From an uncultured Gammaproteobacteria bacterium (GTDB taxonomy: Bacteria > Pseudomonadota > Gammaproteobacteria > CAMYKB01), in the NCBI GenBank assembly GCA_947258875.1, contig CAMYKB010000012.1, positions 1 to 64,000 of the forward strand: a stretch of 64,000 nt of DNA. Direction: 5' to 3'. The position numbers were made by a program, and so were the translations under genes. Positions 17,748 through 28,562 of this stretch are shown piece by piece. The notes beneath the pieces were generated by a model that had not been told where the DNA came from, made no database searches, and saw nothing but the letters and a program-made list of their open reading frames with translations. Numbering within the stretch: position 1 is the first letter of the stretch; every line of letters starts with the position of its first letter.

Positions 17748-19142
17748 ATGCACAAAATTATTCTGATCATGATCACGCTTGCTTGCCTCGCCGGCAGCCC
17801 GTTGCACGCGGCTAAAAAGGGGCCGGCCGTGCATGAGTATGTGCTGAATAACGGCATGAATATCATTGTCAAACAGGATCACCGCGCACCGGTAGTGATC
17901 TCCCAGGTCTGGTATAACGTAGGCGCGGCTGACGAATACAGTGGTATCACGGGCATCTCTCATGTGCTGGAGCACATGATGTTCAAGGGCACCAAGCGCT
18001 ATGCTGCTGGTAAATTCGATAAAATCATCGCGGAAAACGGCGGCCAGGATAATGCCTTCACCGGTCAGGATTACACGGCCTATTTCCAGATACTGGAGAA
18101 ATCACGCCTGCCGATCGCGCTGGAACTAGAAGCCGACCGGATGCGTAACCTGTTGCTGCCGGAAGAAGAATTCAACAAGGAAATCGAGGTTGTCAAGGAA
18201 GAGCGCCGCATGCGCACCGAGGACAACCCCAACGCGCTCACCCAGGAACAACTCTACGCCACGGCCTTTACTACCAGCCCCTACCACCACCCCATTGTGG
18301 GCTGGATGCAGGACCTCGATAGCATGACTGCCGCTGACCTGCGCGCCTGGTATGAGCAATGGTATGCCCCCAATAATGCAACCCTGGTGGTGGTTGGTGA
18401 CGTCAACCCCAAAGACGTCTATAAACTCGCCAAACGTTATTTCGGCAAGCATAAGGCCCAGGATTTAGCAGATCGCAAGCCGCGTCTTGAACCCAAACAA
18501 CGCGGCGAACGACTGGTGGTCGTGAAGGCGCCGGCCGAGGTCCCATATCTTGCCATCGGCTACAAGGTACCGTCACTGACTACTGCAGACGAAGACTGGC
18601 AACCGTATGCGCTGTCTGTGCTGGCGGGCATTCTCAGTGGCGGCCAAAGCTCACGCCTGCAACAACGTCTGGTACGCAAGCGTGAACTCGTTACCCGGAT
18701 CAGCGCCGACTACAACGAGACCACTCGTTACATGGATTTATTTACCATCGACGCCACACCCGCAAAAGGCCGCAGCATTGAAGAGGTCGAACAAGCGATC
18801 CATGATGAAATCGCTGAACTAAAGAAAACCCTGGTAAGCGGTGATGAACTCAAACGGATTCAGGCTCAGGTGATTGCCAGTGAAGTGTACCGCCAGGACT
18901 CCATCAGCCATCAATCATTTCTGATCGGCTCACTGGAAACCGTCGGCATAGGCTGGGAAATGCTGGAGAGCTACGCGGAGTCCATCCAGGCGGTAACTGC
19001 GGAACAGATACGCGAGGTAGCCAACAAGTACCTGATAGCGGATGGCAGAACCATCGCAGTGCTGCAACCGCAACCCCGTCAACATGAGGCCGAAAACACG
19101 ACACCGAGCATCGGCAGCAACACCACGGAGGATAAGGGATGA
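17748..19142 (+). CDS. M16 family zinc peptidase, catalytic partner
   Basis: A 464-residue exported protein with a signal peptide (cleavage near HAA, residue 21). The inverted zinc motif HVLEH has His72, Glu75 and His76, and a downstream glutamate pair in EVVKEERR near 151-152 completes the M16 metal site. The family cleaves peptides inside a two-lobed chamber; the substrate here is unknown. It overlaps the next M16 gene by four bases, and the pair probably forms an active/inactive heterodimer in the periplasm. Confidence 0.92.
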   Translation: MHKIILIMITLACLAGSPLHAAKKGPAVHEYVLNNGMNIIVKQDHRAPVVISQVWYNVGAADEYSGITGISHVLEHMMFKGTKRYAAGKFDKIIAENGGQDNAFTGQDYTAYFQILEKSRLPIALELEADRMRNLLLPEEEFNKEIEVVKEERRMRTEDNPNALTQEQLYATAFTTSPYHHPIVGWMQDLDSMTAADLRAWYEQWYAPNNATLVVVGDVNPKDVYKLAKRYFGKHKAQDLADRKPRLEPKQRGERLVVVKAPAEVPYLAIGYKVPSLTTADEDWQPYALSVLAGILSGGQSSRLQQRLVRKRELVTRISADYNETTRYMDLFTIDATPAKGRSIEEVEQAIHDEIAELKKTLVSGDELKRIQAQVIASEVYRQDSISHQSFLIGSLETVGIGWEMLESYAESIQAVTAEQIREVANKYLIADGRTIAVLQPQPRQHEAENTTPSIGSNTTEDKG

Positions 19143-20479
19143 AACTATTACTCTTGCCCATGTTCCTGATTAGCTTGCTGCTGGGCGCGTGCTCGTCTGA
19201 TGACCAGCACGCCTCGCTGGCAATCGAGCACTGGGAAACCAGTAACGGTATGCCTGTATATTTTGTCGCCGCTGACGAAATACCCATGCTCGATATCGAA
19301 CTGGTATTCGACGCCGGTAGCGCACGTGATGGCGCGTTGCCCGGACTAGCACAACTCACCACTACACTACTCGATGATGGTAGTCTGAACTGGACAGCCG
19401 ACGATATCGCCACGCGTTTTGAAGAGGTTGGCGCACAATATGGCGCCAGCAGTAACAGGGATAACTCCAGTGTTTCGCTACGCACCTTGATCGAACCGGC
19501 GTTGCTTAAACAATCACTGGAAACCTTTATCCGTGTTGCCTCACAACCAAGTTTCCCGCACCGTGATTTTGAACGTGCCCAAAAACGGGCACTGGTCGGC
19601 CTACAACTGCAAGCGCAACGCCCGGGCGATGTGGCACAAAAGGCGTTCATGCGCGCGCTTTATGGTAAGCATCCCTATGGAAATCCAATTCACGGCACCG
19701 AGGCAGCGGTTACTGCGATTACCCGCCAGGACGTGTCTGATTTCCACAAGCGTTACTTCAATACCGATAACGCGGTGTTGGCTATGGTGGGTAACCTGAG
19801 CAAGAACGAAGCTCGCGAGATCGCCGAACAGATTGCGACCAGCCTGCCGCAGGGCGAGCCCGCGGCAGACTTACCCCCAGTGACGCCACTACAGGAAGCC
19901 AAAACCATCCGCATCGCGTTCCCGTCACAGCAGGCCAATATCTATATCGGCCAGCCTGGAATGAAACGCGGCGACGAGGATTACTTCACGCTCTATGTCG
20001 GCAACCATATACTGGGGGGCAGTGGTTTCTCCTCGCGCATACTCACAGAACTGCGCAGTAATCGCGGCCTGGTGTACAGCGCTTTCAGCTACTTCCTGCC
20101 ACAAACCCTGGAAGGTCCCTTCATGGTCGGTATGCAAACCCGCGCGGACCAGGCCGAAGAAGCCATCGAGGTGACCAACGACACTATCAAGAGGTTCATT
20201 GACAAGGGCCCTGATAAGAATGAATTGGAATCGTCCCTCAAGAATATTACCGGTGGCTTCCCTTTACGCATCGACAGCAACGCCGACATTCTTAATTATC
20301 TGGCGACCATCGGTTTCTACAATCTACCGCTCGATTACCTGCAGACCTTCAACCACAACGTCAGTGCTGTCGATGCGAAAACCATACGCAAGACCTTCCG
20401 CAAACGGTTGGATCCGGAACGCATGATCACGGTTATCGTGGGTGGTGAAGCAGATCAAGACGGCGACGAAGAATCGTAG
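19139..20479 (+). CDS. M16 family lipoprotein lacking the zinc motif
   Basis: A 446-residue protein with a lipobox, LLLGACSS, so it is likely anchored in a membrane as a lipoprotein. It is M16-like throughout (NGMPVYFVAADEIPMLDIELVFDAGSARD split by the usual spacing), but at the HxxEH position it reads PGLAQLT, so it cannot bind zinc there. Such proteins act as the non-catalytic half of a peptidase pair. ATGA overlap with the upstream active gene supports this. Its 3' end overlaps rsmD by 38 bases. Confidence 0.9.
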   Translation: MKLLLLPMFLISLLLGACSSDDQHASLAIEHWETSNGMPVYFVAADEIPMLDIELVFDAGSARDGALPGLAQLTTTLLDDGSLNWTADDIATRFEEVGAQYGASSNRDNSSVSLRTLIEPALLKQSLETFIRVASQPSFPHRDFERAQKRALVGLQLQAQRPGDVAQKAFMRALYGKHPYGNPIHGTEAAVTAITRQDVSDFHKRYFNTDNAVLAMVGNLSKNEAREIAEQIATSLPQGEPAADLPPVTPLQEAKTIRIAFPSQQANIYIGQPGMKRGDEDYFTLYVGNHILGGSGFSSRILTELRSNRGLVYSAFSYFLPQTLEGPFMVGMQTRADQAEEAIEVTNDTIKRFIDKGPDKNELESSLKNITGGFPLRIDSNADILNYLATIGFYNLPLDYLQTFNHNVSAVDAKTIRKTFRKRLDPERMITVIVGGEADQDGDEES

Positions 20480-21059
20480 GGGCGGGCAACGTATCCGCAT
20501 CATCGGTGGACAGTGGCGCGGCCGGCAGGTGCAGTTTGCCGACCTGCCCGACTTACGCCCCACGCCCGACCGGGTACGCGAGACCGCCTTCAACTGGCTG
20601 TTGGGACTGCTGCCGGGCGCCTGTTGCCTGGATTTATTCGCCGGTAGCGGCGCACTGGGTTTTGAGGCAGCCTCTCGCGGCGCCGACGCGGTTGTCATGG
20701 TGGACCAACATCCGCGTGTGATTGCACAGATCAAACAACAAATTGGGGTGCTGGGTGCTGAAAAGATCGAAGTGGTGCAAAGCAATGCCTTCAGTTATCT
20801 ACAAGCATCCACATGCCAATTCGATGTCGTTTTTCTGGATCCGCCCTACTCCCAGCAGCTGCTCGGTAAGGCCTGCGCCCTACTCGACGAGCATAAACTC
20901 CTTAAACCCGGCGCATATATCTATATGGAAACCGATGCCGATGACGGCCTGCCAGAACTGCCTGCCGGCTGGCAGATCAAACACAGCAAGCGCGCCGGTC
21001 ACGTAGGGTACCACCTTGTGATTGCCCCTGGTGAGTCGCAGCAAAACAGCCCCATCTAG
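20442..21059 (+). CDS. rsmD: 16S rRNA (guanine-966-N2)-methyltransferase RsmD
   Basis: RsmD methylates G966 of 16S rRNA on the small subunit. The 205-residue protein has the family start RIIGGQWRGR, RPTPDRVRETAFNWL, the SAM-binding motif CLDLFAGSGALGFEA and the catalytic DPPY at 133-136. It is next to coaD, the common arrangement. The start is not certain: GTG 20442 and GTG 20445 lie within the upstream gene and no strong ribosome site is seen. Confidence 0.94.
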   Translation: MVKQIKTATKNRRGGQRIRIIGGQWRGRQVQFADLPDLRPTPDRVRETAFNWLLGLLPGACCLDLFAGSGALGFEAASRGADAVVMVDQHPRVIAQIKQQIGVLGAEKIEVVQSNAFSYLQASTCQFDVVFLDPPYSQQLLGKACALLDEHKLLKPGAYIYMETDADDGLPELPAGWQIKHSKRAGHVGYHLVIAPGESQQNSPI

Positions 21060-21124
21060 GCCTGTTCCCCCACACTCAACACGTATTCACGCTTGCCACT
21101 CACAGCGCAGCACCTGATACTTAG

Positions 21125-21604
<480 letters not shown>

Positions 21605-21667
21605 AATCAGGGCAATAACACCAGCGTGTATTTATCACGGGGATAACCCCCCTGGGAATAATTTTAA

Positions 21668-21949
<282 letters not shown>

Positions 21950-21956
21950 TGCACCC

Positions 21957-23672
21957 ATGTTTAATACCGACATATCCATAAGGCCCCGTGTGCGGGCCTT
22001 TTTCACTCAGGCCGTTATCGCCGTTACCCTGTTCTGCGCCGGTCCGGCTATCGTTGCTGCAGCTGAAACGCCTTCCGCTGCCGCCATCTCCAGCGCACAT
22101 CCGCTGGCCACTGAGGCCGGTTTTGAAATCCTTGAGCAGGGCGGTAACGCCTTCGATGCTGCGGTCGCGGTAAGCGCAGTGCTTGCAGTAGTTGAACCTT
22201 ACAGCTCCGGTATCGGCGGCGGCGGTTTCTGGTTAGTACATCGCGCCGATGATGGTTTTGAGACCATGATCGACGGACGCGAGCGTGCGCCACTGGCGGC
22301 AGCGCGCGACATGTATCTGGATAAATCGGGCACGGTCGTAGAAGGACTCTCCATCAACGGCCCACTGGCGGCGGGCATCCCCGGCGAACCCGCCGCACTG
22401 GATCACATCGCTGCAAAATACGGGCGCCTGCCATTGACAAAAAGCCTCGCACCCGCAATAAAACTTGCTGAAGAAGGCTTTCCGGTCGATGCAATCTATC
22501 AGCGCCTGGCTGGTTTTCGTCTCGCAGCCCTACAAGCATCACCAGAAGCACAACGCATTTTCCTTAAAGATAGCAAGCCTCCTGAACTGGACAGCCTCAT
22601 ACGCCAGCCCGAACTTGCAAACACATTACGCCTGCTAGCGACACAAGGACGCGACGGTTTTTATCGTGGCGAGCTGGCAAAACAACTGGTCGAAGGTGTA
22701 CGCAAGGCTGGTGGAATCTGGCAGCTACGGGATCTGGAAGAGTACAAGGTCGTAGAACGCGAGCCGATCCGTGGTAATTACCATGACATTAAAATCACCA
22801 GCGCTGCCCCACCCTCGTCTGGCGGAGCGGTGTTGGTGACTATGCTCAATATCCTGCAAGGCTACGATCTGGACAACATGGATGACAGCACGCGCCAACA
22901 TGTCATTAGCGAAGCCATGCGCCGCGCCTATCGTGACCGTGCACAATACCTGGGTGACCCTGACTATATCGACATGCCGATTGAAATGCTGACTAACCCA
23001 GTATACGCCGCCGGCTTACGCGCCAGCATCCGCACCGACAAGGCTACCCCCAGCGCGTCCCTGCCCGGCGCAGTAGAACAACGCAGTGAAGGTAATGATA
23101 CGACACATTTTTCTATTATCGACAAACAAGGCAATCGCGTCGCTGCAACACTGTCAATTAATTATCCATTCGGTTCCGGTTTTATACCACCCGGCACCGG
23201 CGTATTACTCAATGATGAGATGGATGACTTTGCCGCCAAACCCGGCACACCGAATGCGTATGGGCTGGTCGGCGCGGAAGCCAACGCCATAGCGCCCGGC
23301 AAGCGCATGTTATCGAGCATGACGCCCACCTTCCTCGATGACGGCGAACGTATCGCCATCGTCGGCACACCTGGCGGCAGCCGCATCATCACCATGGTGT
23401 TGCTGGCAACGCTCGACTTCGCTGCCGGTGGCGACGCCGACACCATGGTCAGCCTGCCGCGTTTCCATCATCAATACCTTCCCGACATGGTTTTTGTTGA
23501 ACCCGACATGCTTGATCCTGAAGGCAGCGCAGCACTTCAGTCGATGGGGCATAACATCAATCAGCTCGAGGACACCTACGGCAATCTGCACACCGTGGTC
23601 TGGGACAAAAGCAACAATACTGTATCAGCCGCCGCAGACCCACGCGGAATAGGTAGCTCGAAAGTAAAATAA
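21957..23672 (+). CDS. ggt: Gamma-glutamyltransferase
   Basis: Periplasmic Ntn-hydrolase that cleaves the gamma-glutamyl bond of glutathione. The precursor has a signal peptide (RAFFTQAVIAVTLFCAG...), the large-subunit features GGNAFDAAVA and SGIGGGGF, the self-processing site NDTTHFS with the nucleophile Thr at about residue 382, and GTPGGSRI near the end. Length is normal. The start is unclear: ATG 21936 overlaps the ferredoxin gene, ATG 21957 is used here, and GTG 21990 gives the neatest signal peptide. A terminator-like hairpin at 21980-22003 overlaps these starts. Confidence 0.9.
   Translation: MFNTDISIRPRVRAFFTQAVIAVTLFCAGPAIVAAAETPSAAAISSAHPLATEAGFEILEQGGNAFDAAVAVSAVLAVVEPYSSGIGGGGFWLVHRADDGFETMIDGRERAPLAAARDMYLDKSGTVVEGLSINGPLAAGIPGEPAALDHIAAKYGRLPLTKSLAPAIKLAEEGFPVDAIYQRLAGFRLAALQASPEAQRIFLKDSKPPELDSLIRQPELANTLRLLATQGRDGFYRGELAKQLVEGVRKAGGIWQLRDLEEYKVVEREPIRGNYHDIKITSAAPPSSGGAVLVTMLNILQGYDLDNMDDSTRQHVISEAMRRAYRDRAQYLGDPDYIDMPIEMLTNPVYAAGLRASIRTDKATPSASLPGAVEQRSEGNDTTHFSIIDKQGNRVAATLSINYPFGSGFIPPGTGVLLNDEMDDFAAKPGTPNAYGLVGAEANAIAPGKRMLSSMTPTFLDDGERIAIVGTPGGSRIITMVLLATLDFAAGGDADTMVSLPRFHHQYLPDMVFVEPDMLDPEGSAALQSMGHNINQLEDTYGNLHTVVWDKSNNTVSAAADPRGIGSSKVK
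21980..22003 (+). terminator. Terminator-like hairpin overlapping the ggt start
   Basis: AAGGCCC, seven bases, GGGCCTT and three more T. It fits a terminator for the ferredoxin transcript, yet it lies inside the first codons of ggt if the upstream ATGs are used. It may attenuate ggt or indicate the later GTG start. Confidence 0.6.
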
Positions 23673-23853
23673 TGATGCTTACCGACCCAGACTCACTTTG
23701 ACGCCTGATCCTGCTCTGAGCCATCACAGCTACAGACGTAATCAGATGGCCAATAAATCAGTCCATACACAACTCAATTGCAACTTGCGACACCGCATTT
23801 GCATTTACTGATCTTGCCAGGCTGACAGCAAACCACTAAGCTACTGATAGCGA

Positions 23854-23859
23854 TATAAT
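23854..23859 (+). promoter_or_regulatory. Possible -10 box before corA
   Basis: TATAAT preceded by TAGCGA, 67 bases upstream of the corA start, in an A+T-rich gap. No convincing -35 is found at 16-18 bases, so this is a weak call. Confidence 0.3.
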
Positions 23860-23926
23860 TTCTAGAAAAAAATTGCATGAATTATGTTTGATTAATTCAT
23901 GACAAACTGCCTGCGAGTAACTTCAA

Positions 23927-24991
23927 ATGCCAGATTCTTTAAGCAATATATCTGAAAAAACAGGAATGCCGCCTGGCTCCCTTATTCACGTTGGCAATAT
24001 TCTGGAAACCGAATCCATAATATCAATCATTGACTACGGTAAAGAGCATATTGAAGAGCTAACTGTCCAGTCAATAGAGGATATCCTTCAATACAAAGAA
24101 AAAGACACAGTAACCTGGGTTAATATCGAAGGATTGAGAAACATAGAATTAATTGAGTCAATCGGGCAAACCTTCAATATCCATTCACTTGTGCTCGAAG
24201 ATATATTAAACACACATCAAAGACCAAAATTCGAAGAATACGACGACCATATATATATTGTCCTTAAAGGATTATCACTGGAAAGTGATAAATTTACTGT
24301 CAATTACGAACAGATAAGCATCCTGGCTTTCAATAATTTTGTTTTCACATTCAAAGAAAGAAACGACAACCTTTTCCGACCCCTAAAGAAGCGACTTAAA
24401 AACAATAAAGGTCGATTCAGAGGAATGGGTTCAGATTACTTGACGTACGCAATTATAGACATGATCGTAGACCAGAATTTTATCCTCCTGGATTCCCTTG
24501 AGGAATTCGTTGATTCGGTTGAGGATGAGTTGCTGATCAATCCGACCTCAGAAACGCTGGCGACTATACAACGAATCAAACGTGAACTCATCTATGTAAG
24601 GAAATCAACTTCACCATTAAGAGAACTAGTATCCGCAATCCTCAGGAGCGAGACCCAAATAATACATGAGAAAACACACATCTACTTCAGAGATGTGTAT
24701 GACCATGTTTTACGTATAACAGAGGCAATTGAGACATACAGAGACATGTTGTCCGGATTGCTGGATATCTATATATCCAGTGTCAGCAACAAGATGAACG
24801 AAGTCATGAAAGTGTTGACCGTGTTTGCGTCTATTTTTATACCATTGACGTTTATTGCTGGTATATACGGTATGAATTTCGAATATATGCCAGAACTCAA
24901 ATGGAAATGGGCCTACCCAACGTTGTGGGCTGCCTTTATCGTGGTACCTCTAGTATTGATTACATATTTCAAAAAGAAAAAATGGCTATAA
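23927..24991 (+). CDS. corA: Magnesium/cobalt transporter CorA
   Basis: A pentameric divalent metal channel of the CorA/MIT family. The 354-residue protein has the long cytoplasmic domain (with WVNIEGL and VLEDILNTHQRPKFEEYDDHIYIV, shown in parts), the stalk helix, and two C-terminal membrane helices bounding the selectivity motif YGMNF in FIAGIYGMNFEYMPELKWKW. It ends in a basic KKKKWL tail. It is markedly richer in A+T than ggt before it, which could reflect transfer. Confidence 0.94.
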   Translation: MPDSLSNISEKTGMPPGSLIHVGNILETESIISIIDYGKEHIEELTVQSIEDILQYKEKDTVTWVNIEGLRNIELIESIGQTFNIHSLVLEDILNTHQRPKFEEYDDHIYIVLKGLSLESDKFTVNYEQISILAFNNFVFTFKERNDNLFRPLKKRLKNNKGRFRGMGSDYLTYAIIDMIVDQNFILLDSLEEFVDSVEDELLINPTSETLATIQRIKRELIYVRKSTSPLRELVSAILRSETQIIHEKTHIYFRDVYDHVLRITEAIETYRDMLSGLLDIYISSVSNKMNEVMKVLTVFASIFIPLTFIAGIYGMNFEYMPELKWKWAYPTLWAAFIVVPLVLITYFKKKKWL

Positions 24992-25150
24992 AATTTATTC
25001 AAACAAAGCAGGCCATAATAGCGCAGCGTATTGCGCCGAATGAAGTTAGTGAGACAAACTGGATATGTCGGACCATCGACGCGCCAACAATCACAATCCA
25101 ACATACTTTTCACTACAAATTTAATGCCGGCCAGGAAAATATAGCGGCAC

Positions 25151-25495
25151 TTATCCCGGCAGAAGCGTTACCACCGTATCGGCCGTCTTTTTATTGATAT
25201 CAAACTGCACTTCACAGTACTCAGTGATTTCATTAACAGGCGTGGGATCATCTGCACAACTGCAACCGGCAATAATCCCTGTGTAGAAAATACCTGTTTT
25301 TGCACGAATAAAATCCGATTCTTCAGAAACGTCAAGAACAATCACACAGAAGTTTTCGCCACTGGTATAGCTACTCTGCGACAGCCCCTGCTGCAAAGGC
25401 AGCAGATCGGCATCCATGCTTTCAACTTCATGCTTCAGGGTTTCTTTGAAATCAGACACTCCCCATGCATTTAATACTTTAGTGAGTCGTATCAT
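25151..25495 (-). CDS. Conserved-looking hypothetical protein
   Basis: A 114-residue soluble protein of unrecognised function. It has an N-terminal helical part (LTKVLNAWGVSDFKETLKHE), then beta-rich sequence with GIFYTGIIAGCSCADDPTP, where the Cys-x-Cys followed by two Asp could bind a metal, and ends DINKKTADTVVTLL. Composition and a clear start suggest a real gene. It converges on corA and stands alone before a small lipoprotein gene. Confidence 0.65.
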   Translation of the reverse strand: MIRLTKVLNAWGVSDFKETLKHEVESMDADLLPLQQGLSQSSYTSGENFCVIVLDVSEESDFIRAKTGIFYTGIIAGCSCADDPTPVNEITEYCEVQFDINKKTADTVVTLLPG

Positions 25496-25613
25496 TGGCA
25501 GTTTTATGTTTAATGATAAAAGATACTAACCGTTTTTTACTCTGAAAAACTATTCCGCAGCAACGCCATCATGGCCAGGCTTGAATAAACATTAATCCAC
25601 ATTGAGCACAGAT

Positions 25614-25808
25614 CTACTGCGTTTGCTGCTCGATCTGTTTACGCCGCTCCTCTGCCGCCTTATCAAGCACATCCTGCACCTGTTCGGCTTTGTCTAACGG
25701 CCTCTTCACCTCTTCCAGCAACGCCTTGTCATTACTGGTATCTCGCTCCGAACAGGCCACCATGAGTAGTACGGCAATAAGTCCTATCATCAAATATTTT
25801 GCGATCAT
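25614..25808 (-). CDS. Small lipoprotein
   Basis: A 64-residue protein from ATG 25808, which has AAGGAC six bases upstream. A hydrophobic signal ends in the lipobox LLMVAC, then a charged helical tail rich in Glu, Lys and Gln (about residues 20-64) that could form a coiled coil. It resembles entericidin-size or membrane-tether lipoproteins only in plan; function unknown. Confidence 0.65.
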   Translation of the reverse strand: MIAKYLMIGLIAVLLMVACSERDTSNDKALLEEVKRPLDKAEQVQDVLDKAAEERRKQIEQQTQ

Positions 25809-26048
25809 GTTTAAGTCCTTATTTTGTATACGATCCAGGGCATCAGTAATATACGTAACAGAAATAACGACCAAGCCCTGCCTTTAAGTATATTGCAATC
25901 AGCAAACAACCGGGTCCAGTCTTGTTTCATCATATAATGGTCAAATTTAAATTCGAATACGAGTGTAAGCGGCATATATAGCAAGCACGTGCATGGCCGC
26001 ATTCATTGGCATCCTTTTCTCCGCCATGAAACGCAGCAAGCAATACGA

Positions 26049-27242
26049 CTAGCCACCATTTGATGCCGCAGCACCATTTCTGGATATAAACCGCAATAAG
26101 GCATACCCCGCAACGGCCGATAATATTGAGCCGCACAGAATACCCAGTCTGTCATCGACTGCAAAATTACCCCCTCCCTGTTCGAATGCCAAAGAGCTGA
26201 TAAACAGGCTCATGGTAAATCCTATGCCACACAACAGCGCCACACCGTAAATCTGCACCCAATTCACGCCTTCCGGCAAACGCGCAATCCCAAGCTTGAC
26301 CGCCATCCAGCTAAAGCTGAAGACCCCTATTTGGTTACCAAAGAACAGTCCAGCGGCGATACCCAATGGCACAGGTTCAAGCAAGGAACTCAAAGACACG
26401 CCCTGCAAAGATACACCGGTATTGGCAAACGCGAATAACGGCAATATTCCATAGGCCACCGTCGGGTGGAGATCATGTTCGAGTTTTTCCAGAGGCGAAC
26501 TCTCGGCATCAGATGCGTTCTTGATAGGAATAAAAAAGGCCAACACCACTCCCGCCAGGGTGGCATGCACACCGGATTTAAGCACCGCCGCCCACAACAC
26601 CAGGCCCACGACCAGATAGGGCGCAATATCGAGCACCCCCCTGCGATTAAGAATAAACAGCGCAACAATAGCCGCCACAGCGAATATTAGTGATGTTAAG
26701 GAAAGGTTACTGGTGTAGAAAATCGCGATAATGACAATCGCACCCATATCATCCACGATTGCCAACGTCAGCAGGAACAACTTCAAGGCATTAGGGACCC
26801 TGCTTCCCAGGAGTGAAAGTACACCTAACGCAAATGCAATGTCCGTTGCTGCAGGGATCGCCCAACCTTGTAGCGCAATCTCATCGCCCCAGTTAATAAA
26901 GGTGTAAATCGCAGCCGGTATAGCCATACCACCAATCGCAGCAATGACCGGCAAAGCTACTCGAGCCGGATTGGACAACTCGCCCTGTACGATCTCACGC
27001 TTCAGTTCAAGTCCAACCAAAAAGAAAAAAATAGCCATAAGTCCATCATTGACCCACAACAACAAGGGCTTGGCGATCTCGAACTCACCAACGCTAATCT
27101 GCACGGGCGTACCAAGCAATGCATCATAGAGCGGTTTGGCCGCCGAATTCTCAACGATCATCGCCAGAACTGCGGCGATCAACAGTAGAATTCCACTCGC
27201 TGATTCAAGCCGCAAGAATTCCCGTATTGCGCTGATTGGCAT
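26049..27242 (-). CDS. nhaA: Na+/H+ antiporter NhaA
   Basis: Exchanges sodium for protons across the inner membrane and supports sodium and alkali tolerance. The 397-residue, twelve-helix protein has the conserved LRLESASGILLLIAA start, ATDIAFALGVLSLLG, and the ion-binding Asp pair in LAIVDDMGAI. It begins at ATG 27242 after GGAGA. The gap upstream to the ada gene is 267 bases and divergent, so it must hold both promoters. Confidence 0.96.
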   Translation of the reverse strand: MPISAIREFLRLESASGILLLIAAVLAMIVENSAAKPLYDALLGTPVQISVGEFEIAKPLLLWVNDGLMAIFFFLVGLELKREIVQGELSNPARVALPVIAAIGGMAIPAAIYTFINWGDEIALQGWAIPAATDIAFALGVLSLLGSRVPNALKLFLLTLAIVDDMGAIVIIAIFYTSNLSLTSLIFAVAAIVALFILNRRGVLDIAPYLVVGLVLWAAVLKSGVHATLAGVVLAFFIPIKNASDAESSPLEKLEHDLHPTVAYGILPLFAFANTGVSLQGVSLSSLLEPVPLGIAAGLFFGNQIGVFSFSWMAVKLGIARLPEGVNWVQIYGVALLCGIGFTMSLFISSLAFEQGGGNFAVDDRLGILCGSILSAVAGYALLRFISRNGAAASNGG

Positions 27243-27441
27243 AACACTGTCTCCGTATCAAGAAAAATTTAAATATAGGTAATGATGCTCTACCTTCTGA
27301 CTGACAACAACACGGTTATCAGCACCTTATCAAGACCCTGGCCACGCGAAAACCACCGTCCATGCGGGATTATGCATTTGGCACCCAATACTTGAGTATC
27401 CCGAAATAATTGATGATACAGATGCAAGCTTTAGTGTTTTC

Positions 27442-27459
27442 TTGAATATAAAAATTCAA
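27442..27459. promoter_or_regulatory. Inverted repeat upstream of ada
   Basis: TTGAAT-N6-ATTCAA, 51 bases before the ada start in the divergent nhaA-ada gap. Perfect 6-bp dyad in A+T-rich sequence; a candidate operator for either gene. It is not the E. coli Ada box. Confidence 0.3.
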
Positions 27460-27509
27460 TGCGAAGTTTTCGGTAGAGCCCGGTCGCGCCAGGCTGTATC
27501 TTACTCAAT

Positions 27510-28562
27510 ATGACGACTGCGCAACTCCCGACACAGGACGACATGATGACCGCCTTTATGGACCGGGATATCACTTATGACGGTATTTTCTTTACCGGGG
27601 TACGCACCACTGGTATTTTTTGCCGGCCGACCTGCACGGCAAAAAAACCCAAACCGGAGAATGTTGAGTTTTTTCCAACTGCCCGTGATGCGCTGTTTTC
27701 CGGCTACCGTCCCTGCAAGCGTTGTCACCCCCTGGAAGCAGTCGGCTCGCCTCCCAACTGGCTTGCCGAGCTTCTTAATGAGATTGACAGCAATCCTTCG
27801 TATCGCTGGCGCGACAGCGACCTGCGCAACATGGGTCTCCACCCAGATCGAGTGCGACGCTGGTTCAAGCAGCACCACAACATGACCTTTCATGCTTATG
27901 CGCGTGCCCGCAGGCTGGGGATGGCGCTTACTGAAATACGTCAGGGCTCGTCCATTGCGCCCGCCGCTTTCAATTCAGGTTATGAGTCGCTCAGTGGCTT
28001 CAATGAAGCCTTCAGGCAACTGCTGGGCACTTCGCCGTGCGCCGCACAAGGCGCCCCCTTGGTGGTAGTGCAACAAATACCCACGTTGCTTGGCCCAATC
28101 ATTGCGGGCGCCACAGAAAACAAATTGTGTTTCTTGGAATTCGCCGACCGGCGGATGCTGGAAAAACAGTTGAAGACACTACACACACGCTTAGGCTGCA
28201 CCATTGTGCCCGGAACGAACCCTATTATTAAGAAAACCCACAAAGAACTTAAAGCCTATTTCCAGGGCAAACTACAGAGGTTCACCGTACCGCTACTGAC
28301 ACCGGGATCCGCTTTTCAGCAACGCGTCTGGAAGGCGCTACAGGAAATTCCTTATGGCACGACAACCAGTTATGGCGAACTCGCCAGAAAACTCGGACTG
28401 CCAGCCGGGCATCGTGCCGTGGCACGCGCCAATGGCGACAACCGTATTGCGATCATCATCCCTTGCCATCGCGTCATCAACAGCGACGGCAAACTCGCGG
28501 GCTATGGCGGAGGGGTGTGGCGTAAACAACGCCTGATCGACATCGAGCGTTCACAACTATAA
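27510..28562 (+). CDS. ada: Bifunctional Ada: DNA methyl phosphotriester/O6-methylguanine repair
   Basis: A suicide methyltransferase that repairs alkylated DNA and activates its own regulon when methylated. In 350 residues it has the N-terminal zinc domain with Cys38, Cys42, Cys69 and Cys72 at the same positions as in E. coli Ada, an AraC-type helix-turn-helix (about 85-175), and a C-terminal O6-alkylguanine transferase domain with acceptor Cys319 in IIPCHRVI and GTTTSYGELA before it. All three parts look intact. Confidence 0.95.
   Translation: MTTAQLPTQDDMMTAFMDRDITYDGIFFTGVRTTGIFCRPTCTAKKPKPENVEFFPTARDALFSGYRPCKRCHPLEAVGSPPNWLAELLNEIDSNPSYRWRDSDLRNMGLHPDRVRRWFKQHHNMTFHAYARARRLGMALTEIRQGSSIAPAAFNSGYESLSGFNEAFRQLLGTSPCAAQGAPLVVVQQIPTLLGPIIAGATENKLCFLEFADRRMLEKQLKTLHTRLGCTIVPGTNPIIKKTHKELKAYFQGKLQRFTVPLLTPGSAFQQRVWKALQEIPYGTTTSYGELARKLGLPAGHRAVARANGDNRIAIIIPCHRVINSDGKLAGYGGGVWRKQRLIDIERSQL

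Noticed and set aside
26112..26119. GCCGATAA inside the nhaA 3' end, a possible antisense sigma28 promoter
   Set aside because: The upstream element TAAGGCAT is poor, no gene follows on that strand, and it lies in coding sequence.
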